Source: JAMIFV01 sp035906055 (GTDB lineage Bacteria; Pseudomonadota; Alphaproteobacteria; Rickettsiales; JABCZZ01). Taken from it: DNA of 27,128 nt. The number at the start of each line of letters is the position of its first letter. The stretch's first letter is position 1. Of the stretch, positions 7,187-15,697 are shown piece after piece. The position numbers and the translations under genes were made by a program. The notes beneath the pieces are model-generated. The model was not told the origin of the DNA. It saw nothing but the letters and a program-made list of their open reading frames with translations, and made no database searches. The stretch lies in the NCBI GenBank assembly GCA_035906055.1, contig JAMIFV010000049.1, positions 1-27,128 on the forward strand, in the 5' to 3' direction.

Positions 7187-9480
7187 ATCACCACATTATG
7201 ATCTTTGGCGTATTCTTCAAGCTGCCTGCGCGCGCTGCTTTCCGAAGACCCTAGCAATTGCTGCACAAATTGTTGCAGGTGTTTGACATCAACTGAGCGC
7301 AGCATGGCCTTCACCGCTCCCACGCCGGAAGGCGGCATGGAGAAGGAACGCAGCCCCGCGCCGATAAGCGCCATCGCCTCGATAGGCTTGCGCGCCATTT
7401 CACCGCAGAAGCCAACTTCCACACCCACTTCGTTGCAGGCTTTCACAATATCGCTGACGATACGCAGCACTTCCGGCGAGAGCGTGTCATAACGGTCGGA
7501 CATTCTCTGGCTGGCGCGGTCGCATGCAAAGATGAACTGCAGCAGGTCGTTACTGCCGATGGAAACGAAGTCCACGCGCTTGAGTAGCGCGGGCATCTGC
7601 CAGAGCAGCGCGGGCACTTCTATCATCGTGCCGATGCGTATCTTTTTAGGCGGCGAGAAACCTTCCTGCCTGGCGCGCTCTATCTCCATATTGAGCAGCT
7701 TGCGCGCCTCATCGAATTCATAGACCTGCGTAATGAACGGGAACATCACATCTAACTGGCGCTCCGCTGACGCATGTATCAGCGCGCGCAACTGGCGGCG
7801 CAGGATTGCAGGCCTGTCCAGGCCGATGCGCGTGGCGCGCCAGCCCAGCGCCGGATTCTCCTCCCCTTCAATGGGGAAATACGGAAGCTGCTTGTCACCG
7901 CCGATATCGAATGTGCGGAAGATAACGCGCTTGTCACCGGCAAGGCGCAATATCTTGGCATAGGCTTTGGTCTGCGCTTTCACGTCCGGCATGGAAGACG
8001 CCATAAGGTAAGGCAGTTCGGTGCGGTAAAGGCCGATGCCGTCAACATCCGCCGCCTGCAAATGCCTTGCATCCACAAACAGGCCCGCGTTGATATTCAG
8101 CGAAATGCGCACGTTGTCTTTGGTCACGGGCGGCAGGTCATGCTGGGCGGCATAGGCCTGCTTGCGCGTACGCATAGCACGGAGGCTCTCGGCAACGGTG
8201 CGCTCTATTTCCTCCGAGGGACGGATGAATACCTCGCCGTTGTCGCCGTCCACGATAACGGGATCGCCCGACTGAATAAGCTCCATCGCATCGGCTATCC
8301 TGCCCACTACGGGAATTTCCATCGCACGCGCGATGATGACGATATGCGATGTAGCGGAGCCTTCCTCAAGAATGAGGCCTTTGAGTTTTTTGCGGCCATA
8401 TTCCAGCAGTTCCGCAGGCCCCAGTGCATTAGCCACCAGTATGAAGCGCGCAGGCAGGTCAGAATGGCCCGGCGCTCCTTCCTTGACGCCCACCAGTTCC
8501 TGCAACAGGCGGTTGGATACGTCTTCAAGATCATGCAGGCGGTCGCGGATATATTCGCTCTGCACCTGATGCATACGCTGCGCCATTTCCTCCTGCGCCT
8601 TGCGCACGGCGGACTCCGCCGTAAGGCCGGTATGAATGGCATCCACGATCTGCTTGATCCACCCTTTATCACGCGCAAACATCTGGTAGGATTCCATGAT
8701 GTCGTGCTGCTCGCTGTTCTCTTCCAGCCCGGTCTTTTTAATGAGCTCTTCAATGGAGACCTGCAAACCTTCCAGCGCCTTCTGAAGCCTTTCCACCTCA
8801 TGGGTAGGATCTTCAGCGACCGTGATCTTCACCTCAATGCGCTTGCGGTGCATCACCGCAATGCCGCGTGCAAGGCCGGGCGCGAATTTGAGGCCGGAAA
8901 GCTGCTTCGAGAACAGCGTGGTGCTGGAGCCTTCGCGCAGTTCGCCCTTGCTCACCAGCTTGCCGGAATCGTTAAGCTCCGCCAGCACCATCGCCACGGT
9001 TTGCAGCACTTCCACCTGATCGTCGGTGAATACTTTTTCCTGTTTGTCCTGCACTACAAGTACGCCCACTACCTTGCCGCGCTGCAGGATGGGCACGCCT
9101 ACGAAGGCATGGTATTTTTCCTCGCCCGTTTCCGGGCGGTACACGAATTTGGGATGATGCTGCGCGTCGGCAAGATTCACCAGCGTTGACGTGGCCGCGA
9201 TATCGCCCACCAGCCCCTCGCCTACCTGCAACCGCGTCAGATGCACGGCAGATTCATTCAGGCCCACGCTGGCGAAAAGCTCCAGCACGTCGCCCGCACG
9301 CATCAGGTAGGTTGAGCACACATCGCAGCGCATTTCTTCCGCGATAACGCGAACAATGGAGTCCAGCCGCTCCTGCGCGGTATGCGCAGAGGCCATCACG
9401 TCGCGTATACGGCGAAGCATGACGAGCGGAGACTGCGCGCTCTGCGTATCCTCTGGCTTTCTGGCGTGTGTCGAAGTCAT
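7183..9480 (-). CDS. ptsP: Phosphoenolpyruvate-protein phosphotransferase PtsP (EI-Ntr)
   Basis: The product has 765 residues with the start at ATG 9478-9480. It is the first enzyme of the nitrogen phosphotransferase relay, taking phosphate from PEP and passing it to NPr. An N-terminal GAF domain (about 25-175) is followed by the enzyme I N-terminal domain with the phosphorylated H379 in SATSHIVIIAR. The PEP-binding TIM barrel follows, with FRTFDIGGDKQLPY, IGTMIEVPA and GSNDLLQF, and GFCGEMA carries the catalytic Cys. A longer frame reaches 9561, but the GAF part is complete without it. In Alphaproteobacteria ptsP commonly lies beside lysC; here two genes intervene. Confidence 0.93.
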   Translation of the reverse strand: MTSTHARKPEDTQSAQSPLVMLRRIRDVMASAHTAQERLDSIVRVIAEEMRCDVCSTYLMRAGDVLELFASVGLNESAVHLTRLQVGEGLVGDIAATSTLVNLADAQHHPKFVYRPETGEEKYHAFVGVPILQRGKVVGVLVVQDKQEKVFTDDQVEVLQTVAMVLAELNDSGKLVSKGELREGSSTTLFSKQLSGLKFAPGLARGIAVMHRKRIEVKITVAEDPTHEVERLQKALEGLQVSIEELIKKTGLEENSEQHDIMESYQMFARDKGWIKQIVDAIHTGLTAESAVRKAQEEMAQRMHQVQSEYIRDRLHDLEDVSNRLLQELVGVKEGAPGHSDLPARFILVANALGPAELLEYGRKKLKGLILEEGSATSHIVIIARAMEIPVVGRIADAMELIQSGDPVIVDGDNGEVFIRPSEEIERTVAESLRAMRTRKQAYAAQHDLPPVTKDNVRISLNINAGLFVDARHLQAADVDGIGLYRTELPYLMASSMPDVKAQTKAYAKILRLAGDKRVIFRTFDIGGDKQLPYFPIEGEENPALGWRATRIGLDRPAILRRQLRALIHASAERQLDVMFPFITQVYEFDEARKLLNMEIERARQEGFSPPKKIRIGTMIEVPALLWQMPALLKRVDFVSIGSNDLLQFIFACDRASQRMSDRYDTLSPEVLRIVSDIVKACNEVGVEVGFCGEMARKPIEAMALIGAGLRSFSMPPSGVGAVKAMLRSVDVKHLQQFVQQLLGSSESSARRQLEEYAKDHNVVI

Positions 9481-9576
9481 AATTCTTTTTTTATTGGCTG
9501 CTGCCAGCCTAAAGGAAAAACCCTGACACAGCAACAAGTAAGCACGCAAAGATTGCTGCATGGCAGCATGGGGCAG

Positions 9577-10068
9577 CTAGCGCTGGCGTGCCCCGCCCTG
9601 CGCGAGGACCATGCCTAGCTGGTCCACCATGCTTTCCAGCGCCTGCGCCCTGCGCGCATCGGCAAGCGCCGCATAAACTGCGGAAGGCTTACGCATGTCC
9701 ACGGCACTCCTCAGGTTCTTCAGGTGGAACCTGCCCTCCGTCTCTTTATTTTTAGCAAGAACACCGGCATTGGGCTGTTCTTCCGCAAACGCGCTGCCGG
9801 GAGCCATGGCACTGACCACCTCATGGAGGACACCGTGACGCCGGGCAGTGGAAAGCGCGCCGCCCACCGCACTGAAATCGCCATTGCCTGCCCCGGCGTT
9901 CAACTGCGCAGCCAAAACAGGCACAATGCTCCTGCGCCTCCGGTCGCCTGTAATGGAACCGGCGAAGTAACCTGCGCCCCCCGTCGCCCCCATGCCAACC
10001 ACGGTAGCGCCTGCCAACACCATACTTCGCCTTCTATTATCCACGGGTTCTGTGGGTTGTTCTGCCAT
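9577..10068 (-). CDS. Hypothetical protein with one N-terminal membrane segment
   Basis: The product has 163 residues and I do not recognise it. A polar start (MAEQPTEPVDNRRR) leads to a small-residue-rich hydrophobic segment (about 15-38, MVLAGATVVGMGATGGAGYF) that could be a membrane anchor or an uncleaved signal. A basic GDRRRRS follows. The rest is rich in Ala and charged residues and looks helical, with a C-terminal part (about 115-160) that could form two helices. It is almost certainly translated: TGAGG, overlapping the preceding gene's stop, gives a ribosome-binding site 7 bases before the ATG, and the gene sits 8 bp behind its neighbour inside the operon. Confidence 0.65.
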   Translation of the reverse strand: MAEQPTEPVDNRRRSMVLAGATVVGMGATGGAGYFAGSITGDRRRRSIVPVLAAQLNAGAGNGDFSAVGGALSTARRHGVLHEVVSAMAPGSAFAEEQPNAGVLAKNKETEGRFHLKNLRSAVDMRKPSAVYAALADARRAQALESMVDQLGMVLAQGGARQR

Positions 10069-10076
10069 ATGCGGCC

Positions 10077-11078
10077 TCAGGCGCGCGCAAGAAAAGTTTC
10101 AGCCTGCCCGGTGAGTTCGTCTACGATAGCCTGCGCGGATTCCACACGTTCCACCATGCCCACGCTCTGCCCGGCCATAACGGATCCGTTCTCCACATCG
10201 CCTTCCATCACGGCTTTGCGCAACGCACCTGCCCAGAAATGCTCAATCTCAAGCTGCGCCTCTTTCTTATCCAGCACACCGCCACGGAATCTGGCGATCA
10301 CCTCATGCTGGTATTTGATGAACGCATCGGTGGCCTTATTGGAAATGGCGCGCACCGGGATAACGGGAAAATCAGGGTCCACCTGCACCGACACGGTAGC
10401 GTCACGTGCCTGCGAGCGGATAAACATTTGCTTGAACTTATCATGGGCGATGGACTCAGCCGCACACACGAAGCGCGTGCCGAGCTGCACGCCCGCCGCA
10501 CCCATTTCGATATACCCGGCGATGGCTTCGCCGCGCCCGATGCCGCCCGCCACAAATACCGGCACATCCTTGATCTCCGGCAATATCTCCTGCGCCAGTA
10601 CCGACGTGCTGACCGGGCCGATATGCCCGCCCGCTTCAGAGCCTTCGATCACCAGCGCATTCGCCCCAAGACGCACCAGCTTGCGCCCGATGATGGCCGA
10701 AGGGGCAAAGCAGATGACTTTCGCGCCATACTCTTTGATCGCCTGTATCGTGGTATTCTTGGGAATGCCCCCCGCCAGCACCACATGGCTTACTTTTTTT
10801 TCTGCGCAGACCTTCACCAGTTCATCCAGCTTGGGATGCATGATGATGAGGTTCACGCCGAAAGGCCTGCTGCTGAGCCTGCGCGTTTCGTCGATTTCCT
10901 TCGCCAGCAATTCAGGCGGCATGGCGCCGCACGCGATAACGCCGAACGCTCCCGCATTTCCCAGCGCCGCAACAAGGTTATGTTCGGACACCCACGACAT
11001 AGCCCCGCCCATAATGGCATGCTGGCAGCCGAGAAAATCCGTACCGCGCTTCCAGAGGGTTGAGAGTGACCTTGCCAT
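10077..11078 (-). CDS. Nitronate monooxygenase / 2-nitropropane dioxygenase family flavoprotein
   Basis: The product has 333 residues. The family is FMN-binding TIM barrels that include nitronate monooxygenases and the enoyl-ACP reductase FabK, so the exact substrate cannot be told from the sequence. Visible marks are the N-terminal MGGAMSWVSEHNLVAALGNAG, the phosphate-binding EGSEAGGHIG with the conserved His, and FVAGGIGRGEAIAGYIEMGA followed by GVQLGTRFVCAAES. The start codon overlaps the lysC stop by one base (TAATG), so it is coupled to lysC. A link between this enzyme and aspartate-family amino acids is not obvious; cotranscription is inferred from spacing only. Confidence 0.8.
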   Translation of the reverse strand: MARSLSTLWKRGTDFLGCQHAIMGGAMSWVSEHNLVAALGNAGAFGVIACGAMPPELLAKEIDETRRLSSRPFGVNLIIMHPKLDELVKVCAEKKVSHVVLAGGIPKNTTIQAIKEYGAKVICFAPSAIIGRKLVRLGANALVIEGSEAGGHIGPVSTSVLAQEILPEIKDVPVFVAGGIGRGEAIAGYIEMGAAGVQLGTRFVCAAESIAHDKFKQMFIRSQARDATVSVQVDPDFPVIPVRAISNKATDAFIKYQHEVIARFRGGVLDKKEAQLEIEHFWAGALRKAVMEGDVENGSVMAGQSVGMVERVESAQAIVDELTGQAETFLARA

Positions 11079-12307
11079 TATGCCGCGTCCAGGCCGAACG
11101 CCGTATGCAGCGAACGCAGCGCCAGCTCGGTGTATTCTTCGGAAATAAGCACCGATATCTTGATCTCGGACGTAGAAATGACGAGGATATTGATGTTCTT
11201 TTCCGCCAGCGTCTTGAACATTTCCTGCGCAATGCCCACATGGCTGCGCATGCCCACGCCGATGACGGACACCTTCGCCACGCCCTTATCGGTCTGCATG
11301 GATTTGTATTTGATCCTGTCCCTGGCTTTTTCAACGGCAGCCACGGCGCGGTCACAATCGCCGCGCGGCACGGTGAAGGTCACGTCGGTTTCATTACCGC
11401 CTTCGGTCACGTTCTGCACGATCATGTCCACGTTGATGTTCGCGTCAGTCAGCGGGCCGAAAATGGCGGCGCTGACGCCGGGAATATTTGCCACGGAGTT
11501 GAGCGTGATACGCGCTTCATCACGGCTATAGGCAATGCCCGTTACTTTCCTTCTTTCCACAACTTCCTCCTCATCCACGAGTAATGTTCCTTCCACGTCG
11601 CTGAAGCTGGAAAGCACCTGCACGCGGACTTTATGATTCATGGCCATTTCAACAGAACGTGTCTGCAACACCTTCGCACCGAGCGAGGCCATTTCAAGAA
11701 TTTCTTCGTAAGCCACCTTCTTCAGCTTGCGCGCCTTGGTCACAACGCGCGGGTCGGTGGTGTATACGCCGTCCACATCGGTATAAATATCGCAGCGGTC
11801 GGCATGCAGCGCGGCGGCCAGCGCCACCGCTGACGTGTCGGAACCGCCACGGCCAAGCGTGGCAATGCGCCCCTTCTCGTCCACCCCCTGAAACCCTGCC
11901 ACCACAGCGACCCTGCCGGAGTTAAGGCAGGCCATGAGGCCTTCGGTCCTGATCTCGCAGATACGCGATTTGCTATGGGCGTCGTCCGCTATCAGCGGCA
12001 TCTGCCAGCCGAGGAACGAACGCGCAGGGATTCCCATTTCATTGAGAGTGAGCGCCAGCAGGCCGGAAGTGACCTGCTCACCGGAGGAAACGATCGTGTC
12101 GTATTCCTCAAGCGACTGCGGGGTAATCATGGGAGATATCTGGCGCACAAGGCCGACGAGCTGGTCGGTTACGCCGGACATGGCGGAAACCACCACAGCC
12201 ACCTGATTGCCCTGATCGAGCTCTTTTTTAACTTTGGTGGCCACATTGCGGATACGGTCAAGATCCGCTACCGACGTGCCGCCGAATTTTTGTACAATAA
12301 GTGCCAT
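11078..12307 (-). CDS. lysC: Aspartate kinase
   Basis: The product has 409 residues, the size of lysine-sensitive alphaproteobacterial aspartokinases. It phosphorylates aspartate at the entry to lysine, threonine and methionine synthesis. The kinase domain starts VQKFGGTSVADLDRI and includes SAMSGVTDQL, GFQGVDEKGRIATLGRGGSD and YTDVDGVYTTDPR. Two ACT domains (about 265-405) supply feedback control; FGPLTDANINVDMIVQN is in the first and GVGMRSHVGIAQEMF in the second. Some aspartokinases also make a separate β subunit from an internal start, which I did not try to prove. It is second in the minus-strand run, with a 70-bp gap after rimI. Confidence 0.95.
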   Translation of the reverse strand: MALIVQKFGGTSVADLDRIRNVATKVKKELDQGNQVAVVVSAMSGVTDQLVGLVRQISPMITPQSLEEYDTIVSSGEQVTSGLLALTLNEMGIPARSFLGWQMPLIADDAHSKSRICEIRTEGLMACLNSGRVAVVAGFQGVDEKGRIATLGRGGSDTSAVALAAALHADRCDIYTDVDGVYTTDPRVVTKARKLKKVAYEEILEMASLGAKVLQTRSVEMAMNHKVRVQVLSSFSDVEGTLLVDEEEVVERRKVTGIAYSRDEARITLNSVANIPGVSAAIFGPLTDANINVDMIVQNVTEGGNETDVTFTVPRGDCDRAVAAVEKARDRIKYKSMQTDKGVAKVSVIGVGMRSHVGIAQEMFKTLAEKNINILVISTSEIKISVLISEEYTELALRSLHTAFGLDAA

Positions 12308-12377
12308 AGTTCACTTCGCTCTGGTTTGGCACGGGTATATGCGGAAATGTCTGATATTTCCAGCAGAAAGTGAAGCT

Positions 12378-12812
12378 CTACAGTGCCAGCCGCATCACGA
12401 TGGCCGATTCGCGGCTGCCGTCCGGATTGGAATAATATCCCTTCCTTTCCGATATGCGGGCAAATCCCGCTTTGGCATACATATTCAGGGCGGCGGCGTT
12501 GCCCTGCCTTACCTCCAGAAGCACCGATTCGGCGCTGTTGGCCTTGAGCCAGTCGCTCATGGCTTGCGTTATGGCATAACCAAGCCCCTTGCGGCGCGCT
12601 TGCGGGTTCACGGCGAATGTCAGTATCTCCGCCTCCGCGCCTATCAGCCTGACCACGGCGAATCCCTCCTGCGAAATCAGCGCGACCGTACCGCAAACAC
12701 TGAACATACCCTTGAAATCACTTTCTTTCCAACCCGGCTGAAACGAAGCGGCGTGGAGTTTCACCAGCGCCGCCATATCGGGCTTTGCGCTAACTGTAAT
12801 GTTGATTGTCAT
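12378..12812 (-). CDS. rimI: RimI-like GNAT N-acetyltransferase
   Basis: The product has 144 residues from the second of two adjacent ATGs (12815 and 12812). AAGG seven bases before the second one fits best as the ribosome-binding site. The GNAT fold shows the acetyl-CoA motif in FAVNPQARRKGLGYAITQAM, then LLEVRQGNAAALNMYAKAGF and RKGYYSNPDG, which is the RimI pattern. RimI acetylates the N-terminal alanine of ribosomal protein S18; related proteins have other targets, so the symbol is by similarity. The open frame continues 60 codons upstream, but that part runs antisense into ubiG. The tsaB partner often found beside rimI is absent. Confidence 0.75.
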   Translation of the reverse strand: MTINITVSAKPDMAALVKLHAASFQPGWKESDFKGMFSVCGTVALISQEGFAVVRLIGAEAEILTFAVNPQARRKGLGYAITQAMSDWLKANSAESVLLEVRQGNAAALNMYAKAGFARISERKGYYSNPDGSRESAIVMRLAL

Positions 12813-12839
12813 CATCTTGCCTTGTAGAGTGCACGCATT

Positions 12840-13580
12840 ATGGCAAAAGATTCCGGTACAGTCGACAAAGATGAGATAGAGCGCTTCACCCGCATCGCCG
12901 GGGAATGGTGGGACGAGAACGGCAAGTTCAAGCCCCTGCACCGCATGAACCCGGTGCGGGTGGAATATATCCGTGACGCTGCCACTGCGCATTTCAAGAA
13001 AGACGCCAGTGACGTGAAATGCCTCTCAGGCCTCACGCTTCTGGATATCGGCTGCGGCGGCGGCCTGCTCTGCGAACCGCTTTCCCGCCTTGGCGCAAAA
13101 GTAACGGGCATCGACGCTGGCGAAAGAAATATCAAGGTCGCCACCCTGCATGCGGAAAAAATGGGACTGGATATCACGTACGAATGCAAGCCCGCGGAAG
13201 ACATGGGCAAGGCAAGGTTCGACGTGGTGCTGGCCATGGAGATCGTGGAGCATGTGGCCGATGTGCCCGCGTTCCTGAAGGCGGTTGCCACATTAGTCAA
13301 ACCCGGCGGTATCCTGTTCATGTCCACGCTCAACCGCACGGCCAAATCCTACCTGATGGCCATTCTCGGCGCTGAATATGTGCTGCGCTGGGTGCCGCGC
13401 GGCACGCATGAATGGAAGAAATTCCTGAAACCCGCCGAGCTCTGCGCTGGCCTGCGCATGCAAGGCATGAGCATAGACCACATGACCGGAACGGTGTTCA
13501 GTCCCATCGGCAATAGCTGGTCCACTAACGACCGCGACCTTGATGTGAATTACATGCTCACCGCAAGCAAAGCCGCCTAG
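12840..13580 (+). CDS. ubiG: Ubiquinone biosynthesis O-methyltransferase
   Basis: The product has 246 residues. It carries out both O-methylations in ubiquinone synthesis with S-adenosylmethionine. The N-terminal part has the UbiG-specific FTRIAGEWWDENGKFKPLH and MNPVRVEYIRD. The SAM-binding motif is LLDIGCGGGLLCEPL (67-81), followed by VTGIDAGERNIKVA. FDVVLAMEIVEHV and GILFMSTLNRT complete the class I fold. It diverges from rimI over 27 bp. Its TAG stop lies inside CTAG, which is also the stop of the convergent prepilin-like gene, so the two coding regions overlap by 4 bp. Confidence 0.95.
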   Translation: MAKDSGTVDKDEIERFTRIAGEWWDENGKFKPLHRMNPVRVEYIRDAATAHFKKDASDVKCLSGLTLLDIGCGGGLLCEPLSRLGAKVTGIDAGERNIKVATLHAEKMGLDITYECKPAEDMGKARFDVVLAMEIVEHVADVPAFLKAVATLVKPGGILFMSTLNRTAKSYLMAILGAEYVLRWVPRGTHEWKKFLKPAELCAGLRMQGMSIDHMTGTVFSPIGNSWSTNDRDLDVNYMLTASKAA

Positions 13581-15691
13581 CGGTATCCTATAATCACCAG
13601 CCCGGCATACCCGGAACCGGCGGCACCTGCACTGCCCGTTGCCGCACCGGAACCGCCGCCGCCGCCGCCATAGCTGGCGGCGCTGCCTGCGGCAGTCGTG
13701 TTACTGGTGGCGCCGTTCGCACCGCCTGAGCCACCCGCGCCGGAACCTACGCCATAGTCGCCTATGGGAACGATGTTGGTTGTCCACCCGCGCAGCGCCA
13801 CGCCATTGGTCAGGGCAATGCCGCCATTGCCACCAGCACCCGCATTCGTGGATACTGCATTGCTGCCGCCGCCACCACCGCCGCCGCTACCCGCCGTAGC
13901 CGAACCCGGCGCAGCATTGCCGCCGCCTGCCGTACCGCTGTTACCGCCTGCCACACCGTCAGCGCCGGGGCCGCCATCACCGCCACTCCCGCCGGATGCA
14001 CCCCCCTGATTGCCATCGGCACCGCCATTTGCACCACCGCCGCCACCGCCGCCGCCGCCACTGACATTGCCCGCCGCGCCGCTGGCGCCATTACCATTGC
14101 CGCCGCCTGCGCCGCCACCGCCACCGCCACCGCCACGGTTGCTAGCGCCGCCCGCCGCGCCGCTGCCGCCCGCATATTTATAAGAAGACGCGCCAATAAC
14201 CGTGGTATCGCCATTACCGCTGCTACCGCCTGCCCCACCCGTTGACGCAGAAGCATTGCGGCCATAATCCGCTTCGAGGGTTGAAGAGTCCTTGAACAGG
14301 GTCTTTGCCGTACCGCCTGCCGTACCGACGGTCACGGTAACACTGTCACCCGGCGTCAGGGATATCTGCTGGCTTACACCCGTGGCACCGCCACCACCGC
14401 CGCCACCGCCCGCATTGCCTGCGCCGACGGCTCCATTACCGCCAGATCCCACGGCCACCACCACATTGTGTGCATTGTTCCAGTCCGCAGGCACCGTATA
14501 GCTAGTTGAGGCCGTAATGGCGCTTACTTTGGGTATGATCACGCCGGTGAGCGTGGGCGGCGTCAGCGCAAGGTTGCAGATAGGCGTGACAGAGCCGCCA
14601 TTGAGATCCAGCGCGCTGGCCATGGTAAAACCGTTTGGTGCCATATCCGTGGCCTGCACGGGATAATTAAATACCAGCGACGACGTGCCGGAGCCGCTTA
14701 CATAATTGGCATAGCCCGTGCCGCCGCTGCCGCTATTGCCCGTGGCGGCAACCGAGCCTCCCCCTACTGAAATGGCCGTGATAGCCAGCCTCGGTACGCC
14801 GCTGACCGTGACGGCCTTGTTAAACGTGACGGTGAACGGGATCGTTGCGCCAAAGTTAGTACCGGCGAACCTGCTCGTGTGGTAATAGTAACCGCTGCCG
14901 GGCGTGGAAACGCCGGTGATCGTCGCGCTGGATGTGTTTGCAAGCGCAGGGCGGGCATTCATCGTCCAGAGCGGACTTTTATAAACGATGATATCGTCAA
15001 ACGTGCTGCCGGGCGTGGCGATGACAAAGTTATTCAGCACAGCCGTGGCCGCAAAGCCCGAGTTCACATGTGCATTGGTGAGCTCATCGCTGTTGGACGA
15101 ATTATTGTTCAGCCTCACGCCGGTGCCGCTATTGCCCGTCAGCGGAGTCCACGCGCCGTGCCCGTTGGCACCGTGGCTCACCAGCGCTATCACGGCCGTC
15201 TGCGCGTTTCCTTTATCCGTAACGGTAATGGAACCGGTGATAGGCGTAGGCCAGCAGCTATCGGTTACATTGGTATCCACCGCATAGGTAATGGCCCTGC
15301 CCCAGCCATCATACACGAGTTCCCTCGGGATCCCCATCGTCTTGTAAGGCACCATGCCGATAGCCACATTGTTTGAGGCATCCGTATAGTTGGCTGCGGG
15401 CGTGCTGCCGGTGCAGTCCGTGGAAGGACCGGCACCTGCCGCCATCACGCCGTAATTGGCTGCGCCCGTCGCAAGCGTTGCATCTGCAGGGCATGGCAGC
15501 CCGCCGGTGGACGCCATATAGACGCGGAAATATTTCATCAGTTCGTTCATGCGCTCAGTGGTCACGCGATTCGCATCGAGGGTTTTCTGCGTGCTGGGCA
15601 GTATCGACACCATTATGATCGACGCCACCATAAGCAGCACCGACATCTGCACCAGCGTGAAACCGCGATTATATGCTTTTTTATTTGGCAT
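13577..15691 (-). CDS. Prepilin-like protein with a long glycine-rich C-terminal domain
   Basis: The product has 704 residues from ATG 15691. The prepilin leader is MPNKKAYNRG followed by FTLVQMSVLLMVASIIMVS. Cleavage by prepilin peptidase is expected between G10 and F11, leaving a hydrophobic helix and a pilin-like domain. Position 5 of the mature chain is Gln (Q15) rather than the usual Glu. The middle (about 50-390) is Thr/Asn/Gly-rich with few charges. From about 395 (YTVPADWNNAHNVVVAVG) to the end lies a glycine-rich domain with runs of 6-9 Gly and a closing GYAGLVIIGYR, resembling glycine-rich domains of phage tail and surface adhesins. I infer a secreted, pilus-associated or adhesive role. 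No other pilus gene is adjacent. The codon-rich GGC/GCC tract makes long false frames on other strands. Confidence 0.75.
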   Translation of the reverse strand: MPNKKAYNRGFTLVQMSVLLMVASIIMVSILPSTQKTLDANRVTTERMNELMKYFRVYMASTGGLPCPADATLATGAANYGVMAAGAGPSTDCTGSTPAANYTDASNNVAIGMVPYKTMGIPRELVYDGWGRAITYAVDTNVTDSCWPTPITGSITVTDKGNAQTAVIALVSHGANGHGAWTPLTGNSGTGVRLNNNSSNSDELTNAHVNSGFAATAVLNNFVIATPGSTFDDIIVYKSPLWTMNARPALANTSSATITGVSTPGSGYYYHTSRFAGTNFGATIPFTVTFNKAVTVSGVPRLAITAISVGGGSVAATGNSGSGGTGYANYVSGSGTSSLVFNYPVQATDMAPNGFTMASALDLNGGSVTPICNLALTPPTLTGVIIPKVSAITASTSYTVPADWNNAHNVVVAVGSGGNGAVGAGNAGGGGGGGGATGVSQQISLTPGDSVTVTVGTAGGTAKTLFKDSSTLEADYGRNASASTGGAGGSSGNGDTTVIGASSYKYAGGSGAAGGASNRGGGGGGGGAGGGNGNGASGAAGNVSGGGGGGGGGANGGADGNQGGASGGSGGDGGPGADGVAGGNSGTAGGGNAAPGSATAGSGGGGGGGSNAVSTNAGAGGNGGIALTNGVALRGWTTNIVPIGDYGVGSGAGGSGGANGATSNTTAAGSAASYGGGGGGSGAATGSAGAAGSGYAGLVIIGYR

Positions 15692-15697
15692 CATGGC

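Noticed and set aside
7774..9189. Long plus-strand open frame of 471 codons
   Set aside because: It lies entirely antisense to ptsP, whose motifs are unmistakable. The product is His/Arg/Gln-rich and has no recognisable motif.
9481..9561. Upstream extension of ptsP (27 extra codons)
   Set aside because: The GAF domain is complete from ATG 9480, and the extension reads like intergenic sequence with no family similarity.
9724..11148. Long plus-strand open frame of 474 codons
   Set aside because: It is antisense to the nitronate monooxygenase-like gene and its neighbours. The product is Ser/Thr/Pro/Ala-rich with no domain pattern, as expected for a frame mirrored from a GC-rich gene.
12813..12992. 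Upstream extension of the rimI frame (60 codons)
   Set aside because: It runs antisense into ubiG, and a good AAGG site precedes the internal ATG pair at 12815/12812.
13810..14265. Ala/Val-rich frames within the glycine-rich region
   Set aside because: They arise from GGC/GCC repeats read in other frames; the minus-strand prepilin frame is the one with a leader peptide and sensible domains.
13600..14420. Possible tandem repeat or CRISPR-like array
   Set aside because: The repetition is irregular glycine-codon runs in a coding frame; there are no constant repeats with unique spacers.
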